A DNA stretch of 55,194 nt. Origin: Gemmatimonadota bacterium. Its GTDB lineage: Bacteria > Gemmatimonadota > Gemmatimonadetes > Gemmatimonadales > Gemmatimonadaceae. Location: positions 1 through 55,194 of the forward strand of contig JAQBPV010000149.1 in assembly GCA_028287345.1 (NCBI GenBank), in the 5' to 3' direction. Below, one piece after another: positions 8,957 to 18,949 of this stretch. Under the pieces are notes generated by a model. The model did no database searches. It worked only from the letters and a program-made list of their open reading frames with translations, and was not told the origin of the DNA. The translations under genes were made by a program, and so were the position numbers. Within the stretch, counting starts at the first letter, position 1; each line of letters begins with the position of its first letter.

Positions 8957-10800
8957 TGGGCCTGCGCGCGAAAGACCTCCGCTACCTGGCGCACGACGGG
9001 GTCCGCATCATCTCGGCGACACTGCAAGACGACTTGCCACGGTATGCTCAGTCCCGCCACGCGTCGCGCGACGGTGCCCGCTGGCGCAGCATGGGTCAGG
9101 GATCGCGGACCGATGCCCCATCCCTCACCACTCGCCACAGCGGCCCAGATCGAGCGCGCGCCGTTGTACTGCGTGCGAACACTCGCGCCGAGGCCCAGCC
9201 GGCGTACTTCGCCGACGATGAGATCGTGTGCGGCGGGCGAAAATGCGCGCGAGATGATGAGGAAGGTGATGTCCGCCAAATCCGCCGGCGTGAGCACGTC
9301 CCGATCGGCCAGCGGATGCGAGGCCGGCAACAGGGCGCACTCGAGCGGATCGTCGTAGAGAAAGGTGGACGAGATCAGGGGATCTTTCACGGCGCCCGAG
9401 AAGAGCGGCACGATCGACAGGTCGACCTCGCGCGCCACGAGCGCGTCGCGATACGAGCCCTCCGCCACGGTGATCTTGAGCTCGGGGTAGCTCCCGGTCA
9501 GTTGCTTCAGCGCTCCCACCAACAGCCCGTTCATGAGCTCCCGTGGCATCGTGCCAATGGCACACCGCCCGGTCATTCCGCGCGCCGTGCGTCTCGCGTG
9601 TGCGAGCGCCGCGTCGACCAGGTCGAGAATCGCCGTCGCCTCGGTGCGAAGCATCTCGCCCGCAGTGCTGGCGACCAGGCGTCCGTTGGACCGCGTCACC
9701 AGGGGAACGCCGACCGCGCGCTCGAGGCCGCGAATCTGCCGTGAGATCGCCGACTGCGTGAGACCGACTCGATCGGCGGCTGCGCTCAGCGAGCCTTCCT
9801 TCAATGCTGTCACCAACGCCACGAGTTGATGCAGCCGCAAGTCGGGTGTCGCACGCGCGGCGGGGGGATCGTCGACGATGATCGTGGGACGGGATATCGC
9901 ATCGCGCAGCTCGCCGTCGTCGGTGACAACTGCGCACTCGGCGACGGCGAGCAGATTGCGAAGCACGGGGAGGTCGTCGCTCGTTCGTCGCCACAGCACC
10001 ATTGGTATGCGCACGTCGAGCCCGCGCAGCGGTCGGAGCACCAAGCCTGGCGGCGGGCTCGCGAATCGTGAGCTTGGTGCGATCGTCCAGCCATCGCCAG
10101 CGGCAACGTAGCTGAAGATCGTGTCGAGGCCCTCGAGCTCCTGCCACGAGAAGCCGAGCTGCTGGAGTCGTGCGCGGAGGTCGGGGAAGCGCGGCAGCGT
10201 TTCGCCATCGAGAAGAAGCGGAACGTCGCGCAACTCGTGCGGATCGATCGCTCCGTCGAGTGCCAGTGGATGCGACGCGGCGAGCAGGGCGTTGCCGATG
10301 CGCTGCTGGAACAGGATCTGTCCTGTCAGCTCCGCGTCAGCTCCGATGCCGAGCCCGATCGTCACGTCGACGTCGCCGTCCTTGAGCGCCTGCGCCTGTG
10401 CACACACGCCGATCTCGCGCACGACCAGCTCTACATCGGGAAACTGTTCATTAAATGCGGCGATGACCTGGCCGATGCGCTGACTGATCAATGCGCCTCG
10501 GCTCAGTCCCAATCGCAGCGTCGCGAGCCTCCCCTCGTGCGCGAGTCGTACTCGCCGCAGCACTTCGTCGAGCCGACCGAAGATGCGCTCGACGTCGTCT
10601 CGCAATCGAAGACCGGCCGTTGTCAGCTGCACGCCACGGTGATCACGCGCGAAGAGCGGTGTCTCGACCGCCCGTTCCAGCTCGTGGATCTGCCGCGAGA
10701 GCGCCGGTTGCGCGACGAGAAGTCGGGATGCTGCGCGTGAAATGCCACCTTCTTTCGCAACCGTGGCGAAGTAGTGCAAACGCCGAAGTATCACGTGCAA
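8944..10800 (-). CDS. Tandem (double) LysR-type transcriptional regulator, two HTH-effector modules in one polypeptide
   Basis: 618 aa. First HTH: LHYFATVAKEGGISRAASRLLVAQPALSRQIHELERAV. Second HTH: LHQLVALVTALKEGSLSAAADRVGLTQSAISRQIRGLERAV. Each is followed by a substrate-binding-like domain. Confidence 0.92.
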   Translation of the reverse strand: MHVILRRLHYFATVAKEGGISRAASRLLVAQPALSRQIHELERAVETPLFARDHRGVQLTTAGLRLRDDVERIFGRLDEVLRRVRLAHEGRLATLRLGLSRGALISQRIGQVIAAFNEQFPDVELVVREIGVCAQAQALKDGDVDVTIGLGIGADAELTGQILFQQRIGNALLAASHPLALDGAIDPHELRDVPLLLDGETLPRFPDLRARLQQLGFSWQELEGLDTIFSYVAAGDGWTIAPSSRFASPPPGLVLRPLRGLDVRIPMVLWRRTSDDLPVLRNLLAVAECAVVTDDGELRDAISRPTIIVDDPPAARATPDLRLHQLVALVTALKEGSLSAAADRVGLTQSAISRQIRGLERAVGVPLVTRSNGRLVASTAGEMLRTEATAILDLVDAALAHARRTARGMTGRCAIGTMPRELMNGLLVGALKQLTGSYPELKITVAEGSYRDALVAREVDLSIVPLFSGAVKDPLISSTFLYDDPLECALLPASHPLADRDVLTPADLADITFLIISRAFSPAAHDLIVGEVRRLGLGASVRTQYNGARSIWAAVASGEGWGIGPRSLTHAAPAGTVARRVAGLSIPWQVVLQCRRDDADPVVRQVAEVFRAQAHATA

Positions 10801-10923
10801 CGTCCGGTAAGCGTGGCGTGAGTGCGATCAGAAATACAGGTGCGGCGACGAGACCACTGTTGGTCCATGATAAAAATGCGCGGTGTCGTGAAAAAGAAGT
10901 ATTGGGTGGAATAAGCGAACCAG

Positions 10924-12849
10924 ATGTATCACTGTGACTTCGTGTCTGGCCGAGCTTCGAGATGCGCCACGCATGCAGAGCTCGAACCCGGAGTGGAACT
11001 GTCAAAGCCGACCGACCCCGCGTCACGAACCGGTGCACTGTCGACCGTTTCGATCGAGCACAAGCTACCCCTGTTGTTCGGGAGTCTTCTTCTCGCGGTC
11101 ATCTTGGGGGTATCGGCATTTGCCGACGTAGAGATGAGGAGTACCGTCCTGCGAGCGGCCACCGATCGTTCGGCGAGCCTCACGAAGCAGTTCGGGTCAC
11201 TCATTCAGCAGTCGAGCATACAGCTTCGTGCGCCCGCAACGTTGACGGCGGCGAAGCCGGAAGTCGCGGCTTTCGCCAAGTCGCCCGACGAGCGCACCCG
11301 TGTCGCCGCGGTTGCGGCGCTCGCGTATCGTGGTCCCCAGGCTGAGCAGGTCGTCGCCACCGAATTGCGCGACAGCAGCGACGCGGTGGTTCTCAGCGCG
11401 AGAACCGACACGAGCGTCTCTCCACTTCTAACGGAGGACGAGCGGCTTCCGACGTCGACTGGCCAGAACGCGACGATCGGCGCCTTTCGCCGAATAGGAC
11501 GGAAAGCGGTTTATCCCGTCGTCGTGCCGGTCGTTGGCGCTTCGGGATTCCATGTGGTGCAATGGCGTCACGTCGCGGAATCGCGCGAAGGGCGCGAAGG
11601 ACTCAAGAGCCTCATCGGCTCGGATGCGACGCTGTATCTCGGCAACCGTGATGGTTCATACATCACTGATCTCGAGCGCGATGTGCCGGGCCTGACGTTG
11701 AGCAAGGAGTCGTTCTCGTCGCCGCAGGTCGAGTCGCGGCCCGACCTGAACGGCGACTCCGGCGACAGCCGCCGCCTCGTGAGCTGGGCAGCAGTACCCG
11801 GCACGCCGTGGGCTGTGGGCGTGGAATCCCCGCTCGCCGTGATCCTCGCCCCTGTGAACGCGTACATGAAGCGCATCGCGCTGTTGGCGTTCGCCGCGCT
11901 CGTGGTTGCGCTCTTCGTCGCGTGGATGATGAGTCGGCGGTTGACCGGCCCACTGAGCCAGCTCGCGGCAGCGGCGGACGCCATGTCGAGCGGCAACTAC
12001 TCGCAGACCGTGTCCATCGATCGATCCGACGAGCTCGGACGACTGGGGCGCAGCTTCAACAGCATGGCCGCGGAAGTCGCGGAGTCGCGCCACGGTCTCG
12101 AGGATATGGTCGAGCAGCGCACACGAGACCTGAACGCGACGCTTCATCAGCTGCACGACGCGCAGGAGTCGCTCGTTCGGCGCGAGAAGCTCGCGATGCT
12201 CGGCCAGCTGGCGAGCGGCGTGGGCCACGAGCTTCGCAACCCGCTCGGCGTCATGACGAATGCCGTCTACTACCTGAAGGCAGTACTGCCCGCGGCGCCG
12301 GCCAATGTCATCGAGTACCTGGGCATTCTTCAACAGCAGATCACGCTGTCCGAGAAAATCGTCAGCGACCTGCTCGACTTCGCACGACTGAAGCCTCCCA
12401 TCCGTTTTGCCGCCTCGTTCGAGGACATCGCGCGCGAGCAGATCGCTCGGCTCGGCCCGACGAATGGCGTCACCATCGTCACGGATTTCCCGGATCAGCT
12501 GCCGCCGGTGCTCGTCGATTCGGTACAGGTTGGGCAGGTGATGCTCAACCTGCTGACGAACGCGATGCAGGCGATGGCAGACTCGGGTCAAATCAGCCTG
12601 AGTGCGCGCGCGGACGGCTCGATGATCTGGTGCGACGTGCGCGATACGGGGCCGGGCGTCAGTGCCGAAAACATCGGCAAGATCTTCGAGCCGTTGTTCA
12701 CCACGAAGGCGCGCGGCATCGGGCTGGGGCTCGCCGTGTCACGAACACTTGCGCGAGCCAATCAGGGTGATCTCACGCTGGCCGAGACACTCGATACCGG
12801 CGCGGTCTTTCGCCTGACGCTGCCAATCGCGACTTCCGCAGGAGGCTGA
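10924..12849 (+). CDS. Membrane sensor histidine kinase (periplasmic sensor, HAMP, HisKA, HATPase)
   Basis: N-terminal TM, second TM, HAMP (SRRLTGPLSQLAAAADAMSSGNYSQ), H-box VGHELRNPLGVM, N/G boxes NLLTNAMQAMA, DTGPGVS, GIGLGLAVSRTL. Start uncertain. Confidence 0.93.
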   Translation: MYHCDFVSGRASRCATHAELEPGVELSKPTDPASRTGALSTVSIEHKLPLLFGSLLLAVILGVSAFADVEMRSTVLRAATDRSASLTKQFGSLIQQSSIQLRAPATLTAAKPEVAAFAKSPDERTRVAAVAALAYRGPQAEQVVATELRDSSDAVVLSARTDTSVSPLLTEDERLPTSTGQNATIGAFRRIGRKAVYPVVVPVVGASGFHVVQWRHVAESREGREGLKSLIGSDATLYLGNRDGSYITDLERDVPGLTLSKESFSSPQVESRPDLNGDSGDSRRLVSWAAVPGTPWAVGVESPLAVILAPVNAYMKRIALLAFAALVVALFVAWMMSRRLTGPLSQLAAAADAMSSGNYSQTVSIDRSDELGRLGRSFNSMAAEVAESRHGLEDMVEQRTRDLNATLHQLHDAQESLVRREKLAMLGQLASGVGHELRNPLGVMTNAVYYLKAVLPAAPANVIEYLGILQQQITLSEKIVSDLLDFARLKPPIRFAASFEDIAREQIARLGPTNGVTIVTDFPDQLPPVLVDSVQVGQVMLNLLTNAMQAMADSGQISLSARADGSMIWCDVRDTGPGVSAENIGKIFEPLFTTKARGIGLGLAVSRTLARANQGDLTLAETLDTGAVFRLTLPIATSAGG

Positions 12850-12850
12850 C

Positions 12851-13582
12851 ATGCAGCCACAACGTCGCGTGTTGGTCGTCGACGACGATCTGTTCATGGT
12901 GAAGACGCTTACCGACGTCCTTCGCCTGAGCGGCTGGGACGTGCACGGCGCGTCGTCGGGGCTCGCGGCCATCGCCGCCGTAGCCGAACATGACTTCGAC
13001 GCGATCGTCATGGACGTGAAGATGCCGGGTATCGACGGCGTTTCGGCACTGAAGGCCATCAAGGAACAGCGGCCGGATGCGCGTGTGTTCCTCATGACGG
13101 CGTACGCGGCGCATGAGCTTCTCGCCGAAGCGGAACGTGCGGGAGTGGCGCGCATCCTCGCCAAGCCGGTGAACGTCCCGGCACTCCTCGCGCTGTTGAC
13201 GCGCAGTGTCGCGGCGCAGCGACCCGTGCTGGTGGTGGATACCGATGCGGCATTCCTGTTGACGCTCGCTGACGTGCTCGGCCTGCGCGGCTTTCCCACC
13301 GTCACGGCGCACTCACTCGACGAGGCGATGCGCCTGATGTCGAGCGAGCAACCCAGGGCCGTGTTGCTCCACCTTCATCTCGGTATCATCCCGCCCGAGG
13401 AGGCCATTCTCGCCGTGCACGTGGCGGGTCCGGCGTCCTCGCTCATCCTGTACAGTGGCAAGCCGGACGGCGAGGAGAGCATCCCGAGCGAGCTGCCGCG
13501 CGAATGGATTCACGCCTACCTGCAGAAGCCATTTGCGGTGGAACACATAACCGGAGTGCTCGATGCGATCAGCGCCCGTTAA
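12851..13582 (+). CDS. Response regulator with two tandem receiver domains, the second lacking the phospho-Asp
   Basis: First REC: VLVVDDD, MDVKMPG, MTAYA, AKPVN. Second REC: VLVVDTD, VLLHLHLG (Asp replaced by His), LQKPF. Confidence 0.92.
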   Translation: MQPQRRVLVVDDDLFMVKTLTDVLRLSGWDVHGASSGLAAIAAVAEHDFDAIVMDVKMPGIDGVSALKAIKEQRPDARVFLMTAYAAHELLAEAERAGVARILAKPVNVPALLALLTRSVAAQRPVLVVDTDAAFLLTLADVLGLRGFPTVTAHSLDEAMRLMSSEQPRAVLLHLHLGIIPPEEAILAVHVAGPASSLILYSGKPDGEESIPSELPREWIHAYLQKPFAVEHITGVLDAISAR

Positions 13583-15569
13583 CGCGCTGACGATTCTCGT
13601 CATCGACGACGACAGTGACCTGATCCGGACGCTCGCGGACATCCTCCGTCTGCACGGCTATTCGCCCGAGACGGCTGCGACGGGATGGGAGGGACTTCAG
13701 CTTGCCGAGCGGTGTTCGCCGGCGCTGGCCATCGTCGACCTGCGGCTGCCGGACATGGACGGCGTGGAGCTCGTGGCGAAGTTGCATGCGCTGTCCGAGC
13801 GCATGGAGGTGGTCGTCCTCACGGGCAACGCGACGGTGGACAGCGCTATCGCCGCGCTGCGGCAGAACAGCGTGGACTACCTCGTGAAGCCCGTGCAGGT
13901 GGACCGGTTGCTCGCCGTGGCATCCGTCGCGACGGAACGGTGGCAGCGGCGCGACGCGGAAGACCGCTTGCGAGAATCCGATGAACGATTTCGCCGAGTC
14001 GTCGATTCGAACATGCTGGGCATCATGTTCTGGAAGGCCTCTGGACAGATCTACGATGCCAATGACGCCTTTCTCAATATGGTCGGCTACACGCGCGAGG
14101 AACTGGGGGAGGGACTCCTCGTCTCGTCGCGCATCACGCCGTCCGAGTTCGAGGCGATCGACCGGGAGATGATGGCGAACGTCGCGGTGCTCGGGACCAT
14201 CGCTCCGTACGAAAAGGCGTATCGGCGAAAGGACGGCGCGCGCGTCCCTGTGCTCATCGGTGCCGCGACGCTCGAGGGACGCACCGATCGCGGCGTCTGC
14301 TTCGTGCTCGACATCACGGAGCGGAAGTCCGCAGCGCTGGCGCTCGAAGCCCGCGCACGCCAGCAGGAAGCAGTCGCGCACTTCGGCCATCGCGCGTTCG
14401 GTGCGACGGACCTGCCGAAGTTGTTCGACGAGGCGGTGGCGCTCGTCGCCGAGATTCTCGACCTGCCATTCTGCTCGATCCTCGAGCGGAGAGCGGATGG
14501 AAATGCGCTCGACTTCCGCGCCGGCGTCGGATTCGAGGACATGGGAAGACCGGTCGTCGTTTCAATCGTCGACAGCGCGCAGGGTGGTCACACCGTACTC
14601 GCCGACGAATCGGTCATCGTCAACGACTACGCGACGGACACGCGCTTCCCCGACACCCACCTGCAGCGGAAACTCGGCGTGCAGAGTGGGGTCACCGTGC
14701 CAATTCCCGGGCTCGTACATCCCTTCGGCGTGCTGGCCGCGTTCGACGACCGGGCGCGCGAATACACGCCGGCCGAGGTGCACTTTCTGGAGGCGATGGC
14801 GCATTTCGTCAGCACCGCGGTGGAGCGTCATCGCTCCGATCTCGCGGGTCGCCAATCGCAGCGGCTCGAAGCGGTAGGCCGGCTGGCGAGCAGTGTCGCG
14901 CACGACTTCAACAACATGCTCACGGTGATCTCCGCCTTCGGCCAACTCGTGCACGATGGGCTGCCGGGCGACGACGCCCTCAGAGTCGATGTGGACGAAA
15001 TCCTGAAGGCCGCAGAACGCGCGGCGAACCTCACGCGTCAACTGCTGGCGTTCAGCCGACAGCAGGTGCTGCAGCCCAAGAAGGTGCTGCTCAACGACAT
15101 CGTGATCGACATGGAACCGATGATCAGGCAGCTCGCCGGCAAGTCCGTCGAGCTGTCGTTGACGTTGGCGCCGGACCTCGCGTACATCATGGCGGACCCG
15201 ACACAGCTCGAGCAGGTCATTCTCAATCTCTGCGTCAACGCGCGCGATGCCATGCCGAATGGCGGCCGCATCGCCGTTGCCACGCTGAACGTCCACGTCG
15301 ATGCTGCGCAAGCCATCGAGCATTCGATAGAGCGCGTGGGGGATTACGTGTCGCTGGTCGTGTCGGACACCGGACAGGGAATGGATGCCGAGACGAAGGG
15401 ACGGATCTTCGAGCCGTTCTTCACGACGAAGGGTCCGGAGAAGGGCACGGGCCTCGGACTCGCCACCGTATACGGCATCGTGAAGCAGAGCCGGGGCGAA
15501 CTCAGTGTTCACAGCGAGGTCGGTCGCGGAACGGAGTTCAGGATCTTCCTTCCGACGCTCGGTGCGTAG
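13563..15569 (+). CDS. Hybrid REC-PAS-GAF sensor histidine kinase
   Basis: N-terminal REC (ILVIDDD, VDLRLPDMDG, LTGNA, VKPVQ), PAS, GAF (LPFCSILERR...), H-box VAHDFNNMLTVI, G-box GTGLGLATVYGIVKQSRG. Overlaps upstream gene by 20 nt. Confidence 0.93.
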   Translation: MRSAPVNALTILVIDDDSDLIRTLADILRLHGYSPETAATGWEGLQLAERCSPALAIVDLRLPDMDGVELVAKLHALSERMEVVVLTGNATVDSAIAALRQNSVDYLVKPVQVDRLLAVASVATERWQRRDAEDRLRESDERFRRVVDSNMLGIMFWKASGQIYDANDAFLNMVGYTREELGEGLLVSSRITPSEFEAIDREMMANVAVLGTIAPYEKAYRRKDGARVPVLIGAATLEGRTDRGVCFVLDITERKSAALALEARARQQEAVAHFGHRAFGATDLPKLFDEAVALVAEILDLPFCSILERRADGNALDFRAGVGFEDMGRPVVVSIVDSAQGGHTVLADESVIVNDYATDTRFPDTHLQRKLGVQSGVTVPIPGLVHPFGVLAAFDDRAREYTPAEVHFLEAMAHFVSTAVERHRSDLAGRQSQRLEAVGRLASSVAHDFNNMLTVISAFGQLVHDGLPGDDALRVDVDEILKAAERAANLTRQLLAFSRQQVLQPKKVLLNDIVIDMEPMIRQLAGKSVELSLTLAPDLAYIMADPTQLEQVILNLCVNARDAMPNGGRIAVATLNVHVDAAQAIEHSIERVGDYVSLVVSDTGQGMDAETKGRIFEPFFTTKGPEKGTGLGLATVYGIVKQSRGELSVHSEVGRGTEFRIFLPTLGA

Positions 15570-15670
15570 TTGAACCGGCAGGACGGCGATGACGTTCGCC
15601 TCCGTCTGACCGAAGCGACGACGTCGTCGAAGGGATGTGTGATCGGACGCTAGGCGCCATATTCGCCGGC

Positions 15671-17353
15671 ATGACCTCACGACGACAGTTTCTCGAGCAG
15701 ACGGCACTGGCAGCGGTGGGACTCTCGCTGCCTGCACCTCGATTCGAGGCGATCCAGGCGCCACGCGGTTTTCTCGATGTGCGTCGCACGCCAGACAGCG
15801 TCTCCGTTCAGACCGCAAACGGCGAGGTGCGTCTCGCACGGGCCGCCAACGGTCGTTGGAGCGATGGGGGTACGATCGTCACGACGTCAGAGCGCAGCGA
15901 TGCGCTGAACGTCTCACTCGCGGCGCCGGCGGTCGCGATCACGCGGGTGCATCTCCGCTGGCGCGCGCGCTTGACCGACGTACGCCTCATCCTCGGCGAC
16001 GCCTGGGAGCGTGGCTATGGTGATCTGGAGTGGCGGTCATGGGTGCCAGACCGCGTCATGCCGTGGTACGCCGCGACGTACGATGGTTCGCTGACTCACT
16101 CGTACGGTGTTCGCACCGGAGCGCGTGCGTTCTGCTTCTGGCAGGTCGATCCCGAGGGGATCTCCCTCTGGGCCGACGTGCGGAGTGGCGGCGTCGGCGT
16201 GCAGCTCGGTGATCGCGTGCTCGACGTCTGTGATGTGATGTCGCGTGCGGGTCGCCAAGGCGAGACGGCATTCGCTGCGCTGCATGCATTCTGTCGACAG
16301 ATGTGTCCCAACCCGCGTCTTCCTGCGCAGCCGATATATGGAAGCAACGACTGGTATTGGGCGTACGGAAAGAACAGCGCGCAGACCATCCTCACCGACA
16401 CTCGCCATATCGTCGAGCTGTCGCCGTCGGGAGGCACCCGTCCATTCTCGGTGATCGACGACGGTTGGCAGCCGGAGCGTAGCGCGGACAAGATGGGCGT
16501 CGGTACATGGGATCACGGCAACGAGAAGTTTCCCGACATGCCGGGGCTCGCCGAGGAGATTCATCGCTCTGGTGCAAGGCCAGGCGTGTGGATTCGTCCG
16601 CTGCAGGCAATGAAGGATGCGCCGGAGTCCTGGCGTCTTCCGCGCGACAAGGCGTATCTCGATCCGACGGTGCCCGATGTATTGAAGAAGGTCGGCGACG
16701 ACATCGCGCGGCTACGACAGTGGGGCTACGAGCTGATTAAGCACGACTACACGACGTTCGACTTGTTCGGCCGCTGGGGATTCCAGATGGGCGCGGCGAT
16801 GACGCGCGACGGGTGGACGTTTGCTGCCGGTCCGACGCGGACGACGGCTGAAATCATCGGTGAGTTGTACGGTACGATTCGCCAGGCCGCCGGCGACAGT
16901 CTCGTCATCGGCTGCAACACGGTCAGCCATCTGTCAGCGGGGCACTTCGAGATCTGCCGCATCGGCGACGACACGAGCGGCACCGAATGGGCGAGGACGC
17001 GGAAGATGGGCGTGAACACGCTGGCGTTCCGCGGCGCGCAGCACGGTGCGTTCTATGTGGCCGACGCGGATTGTGTCGGCGTGACGAATGCGATTCCGTG
17101 GGCGCAGAACAAACAATGGCTCGACCTCCTGGCACGCAGCGGCACGATGCTGTTCGTCTCGCTGGCACCCGACGCACTCGGCGCCGAGCAGCGACGCGAT
17201 CTCAAGGAAGCGTTGGCACTGGCAGCCGCACCGCATCCCCTCGCCGAACCGCTCGATTGGCTGACGACCGTCTATCCGTCGCGCTGGAAGATGCTGGGTC
17301 GTGAGCGGACGTTCGACTGGATCGGCGAGGAGGGCGCGGGGTTGTCTCACTGA
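15671..17353 (+). CDS. Sip1/raffinose-synthase-like alpha-galactosidase (GH36-like), Tat signal
   Basis: TSRRQFLEQTALAAVGLSLPA twin-arginine signal; VIDDGWQPE and LIKHDYTTFD resemble GH36 active-site motifs. ATG at 15671. Confidence 0.8.
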   Translation: MTSRRQFLEQTALAAVGLSLPAPRFEAIQAPRGFLDVRRTPDSVSVQTANGEVRLARAANGRWSDGGTIVTTSERSDALNVSLAAPAVAITRVHLRWRARLTDVRLILGDAWERGYGDLEWRSWVPDRVMPWYAATYDGSLTHSYGVRTGARAFCFWQVDPEGISLWADVRSGGVGVQLGDRVLDVCDVMSRAGRQGETAFAALHAFCRQMCPNPRLPAQPIYGSNDWYWAYGKNSAQTILTDTRHIVELSPSGGTRPFSVIDDGWQPERSADKMGVGTWDHGNEKFPDMPGLAEEIHRSGARPGVWIRPLQAMKDAPESWRLPRDKAYLDPTVPDVLKKVGDDIARLRQWGYELIKHDYTTFDLFGRWGFQMGAAMTRDGWTFAAGPTRTTAEIIGELYGTIRQAAGDSLVIGCNTVSHLSAGHFEICRIGDDTSGTEWARTRKMGVNTLAFRGAQHGAFYVADADCVGVTNAIPWAQNKQWLDLLARSGTMLFVSLAPDALGAEQRRDLKEALALAAAPHPLAEPLDWLTTVYPSRWKMLGRERTFDWIGEEGAGLSH

Positions 17354-18888
17354 TCCCGCGATAGCCCGCGGCGGTGAAGTGTGGCACCGATCTGCGCCGC
17401 CTGTTCGAGCAGCGCGTCTATGTCAGTGGCCTCCGTGCGGAAGTTCACGATGCATGCGCGCAGCGCGAACCGCTCGTCGATGACCGCATTGGAGGGAAAG
17501 ACGCGCCCAGCCATCTGCAGCTCCGTCATCAGTCGCTCATTCAGCTTGTTGAGATACGGCTCCGCTGATGCGACACCGCGAAGCTCGCGAGGGACGTAGC
17601 GAAAGCAGGCGATCGACAGCTCGGGCGCCGGACCTACCGTCTCGAGGTCGGCGTGCGTCGACGCGCGTCCGTAGAGGTATTGCGCGAGCTCGACGTCGTG
17701 CGCGATGCGGCGTTCGTAGGCACTCCAGCCGTGCGCGAGCAACGACACCCAGATCTTGAGCGCGTGGAACCCTCGCGAGAATTGCGGCCCGAGCGTGTAC
17801 ATGTCCGCGCCCCGGCCCGTCAACACCTTGTCCTCGTAGGTGTAGCTGGGATCGATCGAGAAGGCGTCGGCGAGCGACTGCATGTTGCGCACGACGAGCA
17901 CGCCACCGGAATGCGGCGTGTACAGCCACTTGTGGGGATCGAGCACCACCGAGTCGGCGCGCTCGATGCCGCGAAAGAGTGGAGACAGCGCGTCAGTCAG
18001 CGCGGCGACGCCACCGTACGCGCCATCGACGTGCAGCCACAGCCCGAATTCGGCGCAGATGTCGGCGATCTGATCGAGTGGATCGATGGCGCCTGTCGAT
18101 ACAGAGCCCGCGGTGGCCACCACAGCGATCGGCTTGTGGCCAGTGCGGATGTCGCGCGCGATGGCGAGGCGCAGCGCGTCGGGTCGCATGCACTGCAGCG
18201 CGTCGCATGGCACGAGACGAAGCGCCTGTCGCCCGAGCCCGAGCATGTCGACGGCGCGAGCGTTGACGTCGTGCACCTGCGCCGACGCATATACGGTGAG
18301 CGGCGGACCGGCGCGCGTTCCGAGCTCGCGGATGGACCATCCGGCGCGCGCATCGCGCGCGGCCTTGAGCGCCACGAACGCGCCCATGGCTCCGCCCGAC
18401 GTCACGTATCCGCCAGCGCCTTCAGGAAGGCCGAGCCTGTGCGCGAACCAGCGGCCCAGGTGCAACTCGATCTCCGTGGCGCCGGGTGCGAGCCGCCAGC
18501 CGCCGACATTTTGATTGAGCGCGGCGGCGAGGAGATCCGCTGCCGCTCCCGGCACGGTGCCGGATCCGCTGATGTACCCCATGAATCCGGGGTGGCCCGT
18601 ATACGTGGAATGCTCGAAGGCCAACGTCCGCAGCGAGTCGATGAGCTCATCGGTGTCGAGCGGCTCGTCTGGCACGTTGCGCAACACGGATGCGCGCACC
18701 TCGGCAGCCGTATCACTCTTCGCGACGGGCAGGGAGGGGAGTCGCTCGAGCAACTCGATCCAGATGTCGAGGACCTTGCTGCCGAACTCGCGGGCGCGAT
18801 CCGCATCCCAATCCAGGTCGGTCACTGGCTCCGGCACGGTACCCTCGGCGAAGAACACAGGGAATAATGTCGTCTCGTCAAGCTGCAT
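17347..18888 (-). CDS. Pyridoxal-dependent (group II) decarboxylase family protein
   Basis: PLP-Lys motif DPHKWLYTP, GFMGYISGSGTVPGAAADLLAAALNQNVGGW, HVDGAYGG. Stop overlaps convergent gene. Confidence 0.92.
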   Translation of the reverse strand: MQLDETTLFPVFFAEGTVPEPVTDLDWDADRAREFGSKVLDIWIELLERLPSLPVAKSDTAAEVRASVLRNVPDEPLDTDELIDSLRTLAFEHSTYTGHPGFMGYISGSGTVPGAAADLLAAALNQNVGGWRLAPGATEIELHLGRWFAHRLGLPEGAGGYVTSGGAMGAFVALKAARDARAGWSIRELGTRAGPPLTVYASAQVHDVNARAVDMLGLGRQALRLVPCDALQCMRPDALRLAIARDIRTGHKPIAVVATAGSVSTGAIDPLDQIADICAEFGLWLHVDGAYGGVAALTDALSPLFRGIERADSVVLDPHKWLYTPHSGGVLVVRNMQSLADAFSIDPSYTYEDKVLTGRGADMYTLGPQFSRGFHALKIWVSLLAHGWSAYERRIAHDVELAQYLYGRASTHADLETVGPAPELSIACFRYVPRELRGVASAEPYLNKLNERLMTELQMAGRVFPSNAVIDERFALRACIVNFRTEATDIDALLEQAAQIGATLHRRGLSRDQ

Positions 18889-18949
18889 GACACTCGAGCT
18901 CTCATGAAGGTGAGGCCGGCGCGCTGGACGATGCGCGCCGGCGTTCGAT

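Noticed and set aside
14562-15839. 425-aa minus ORF antisense to the hybrid kinase
   Set aside because: Overlaps well-supported kinase motifs on the other strand; no recognisable domain.
17653-18867. 404-aa plus ORF antisense to the PLP decarboxylase
   Set aside because: Shadow ORF of a confident CDS.
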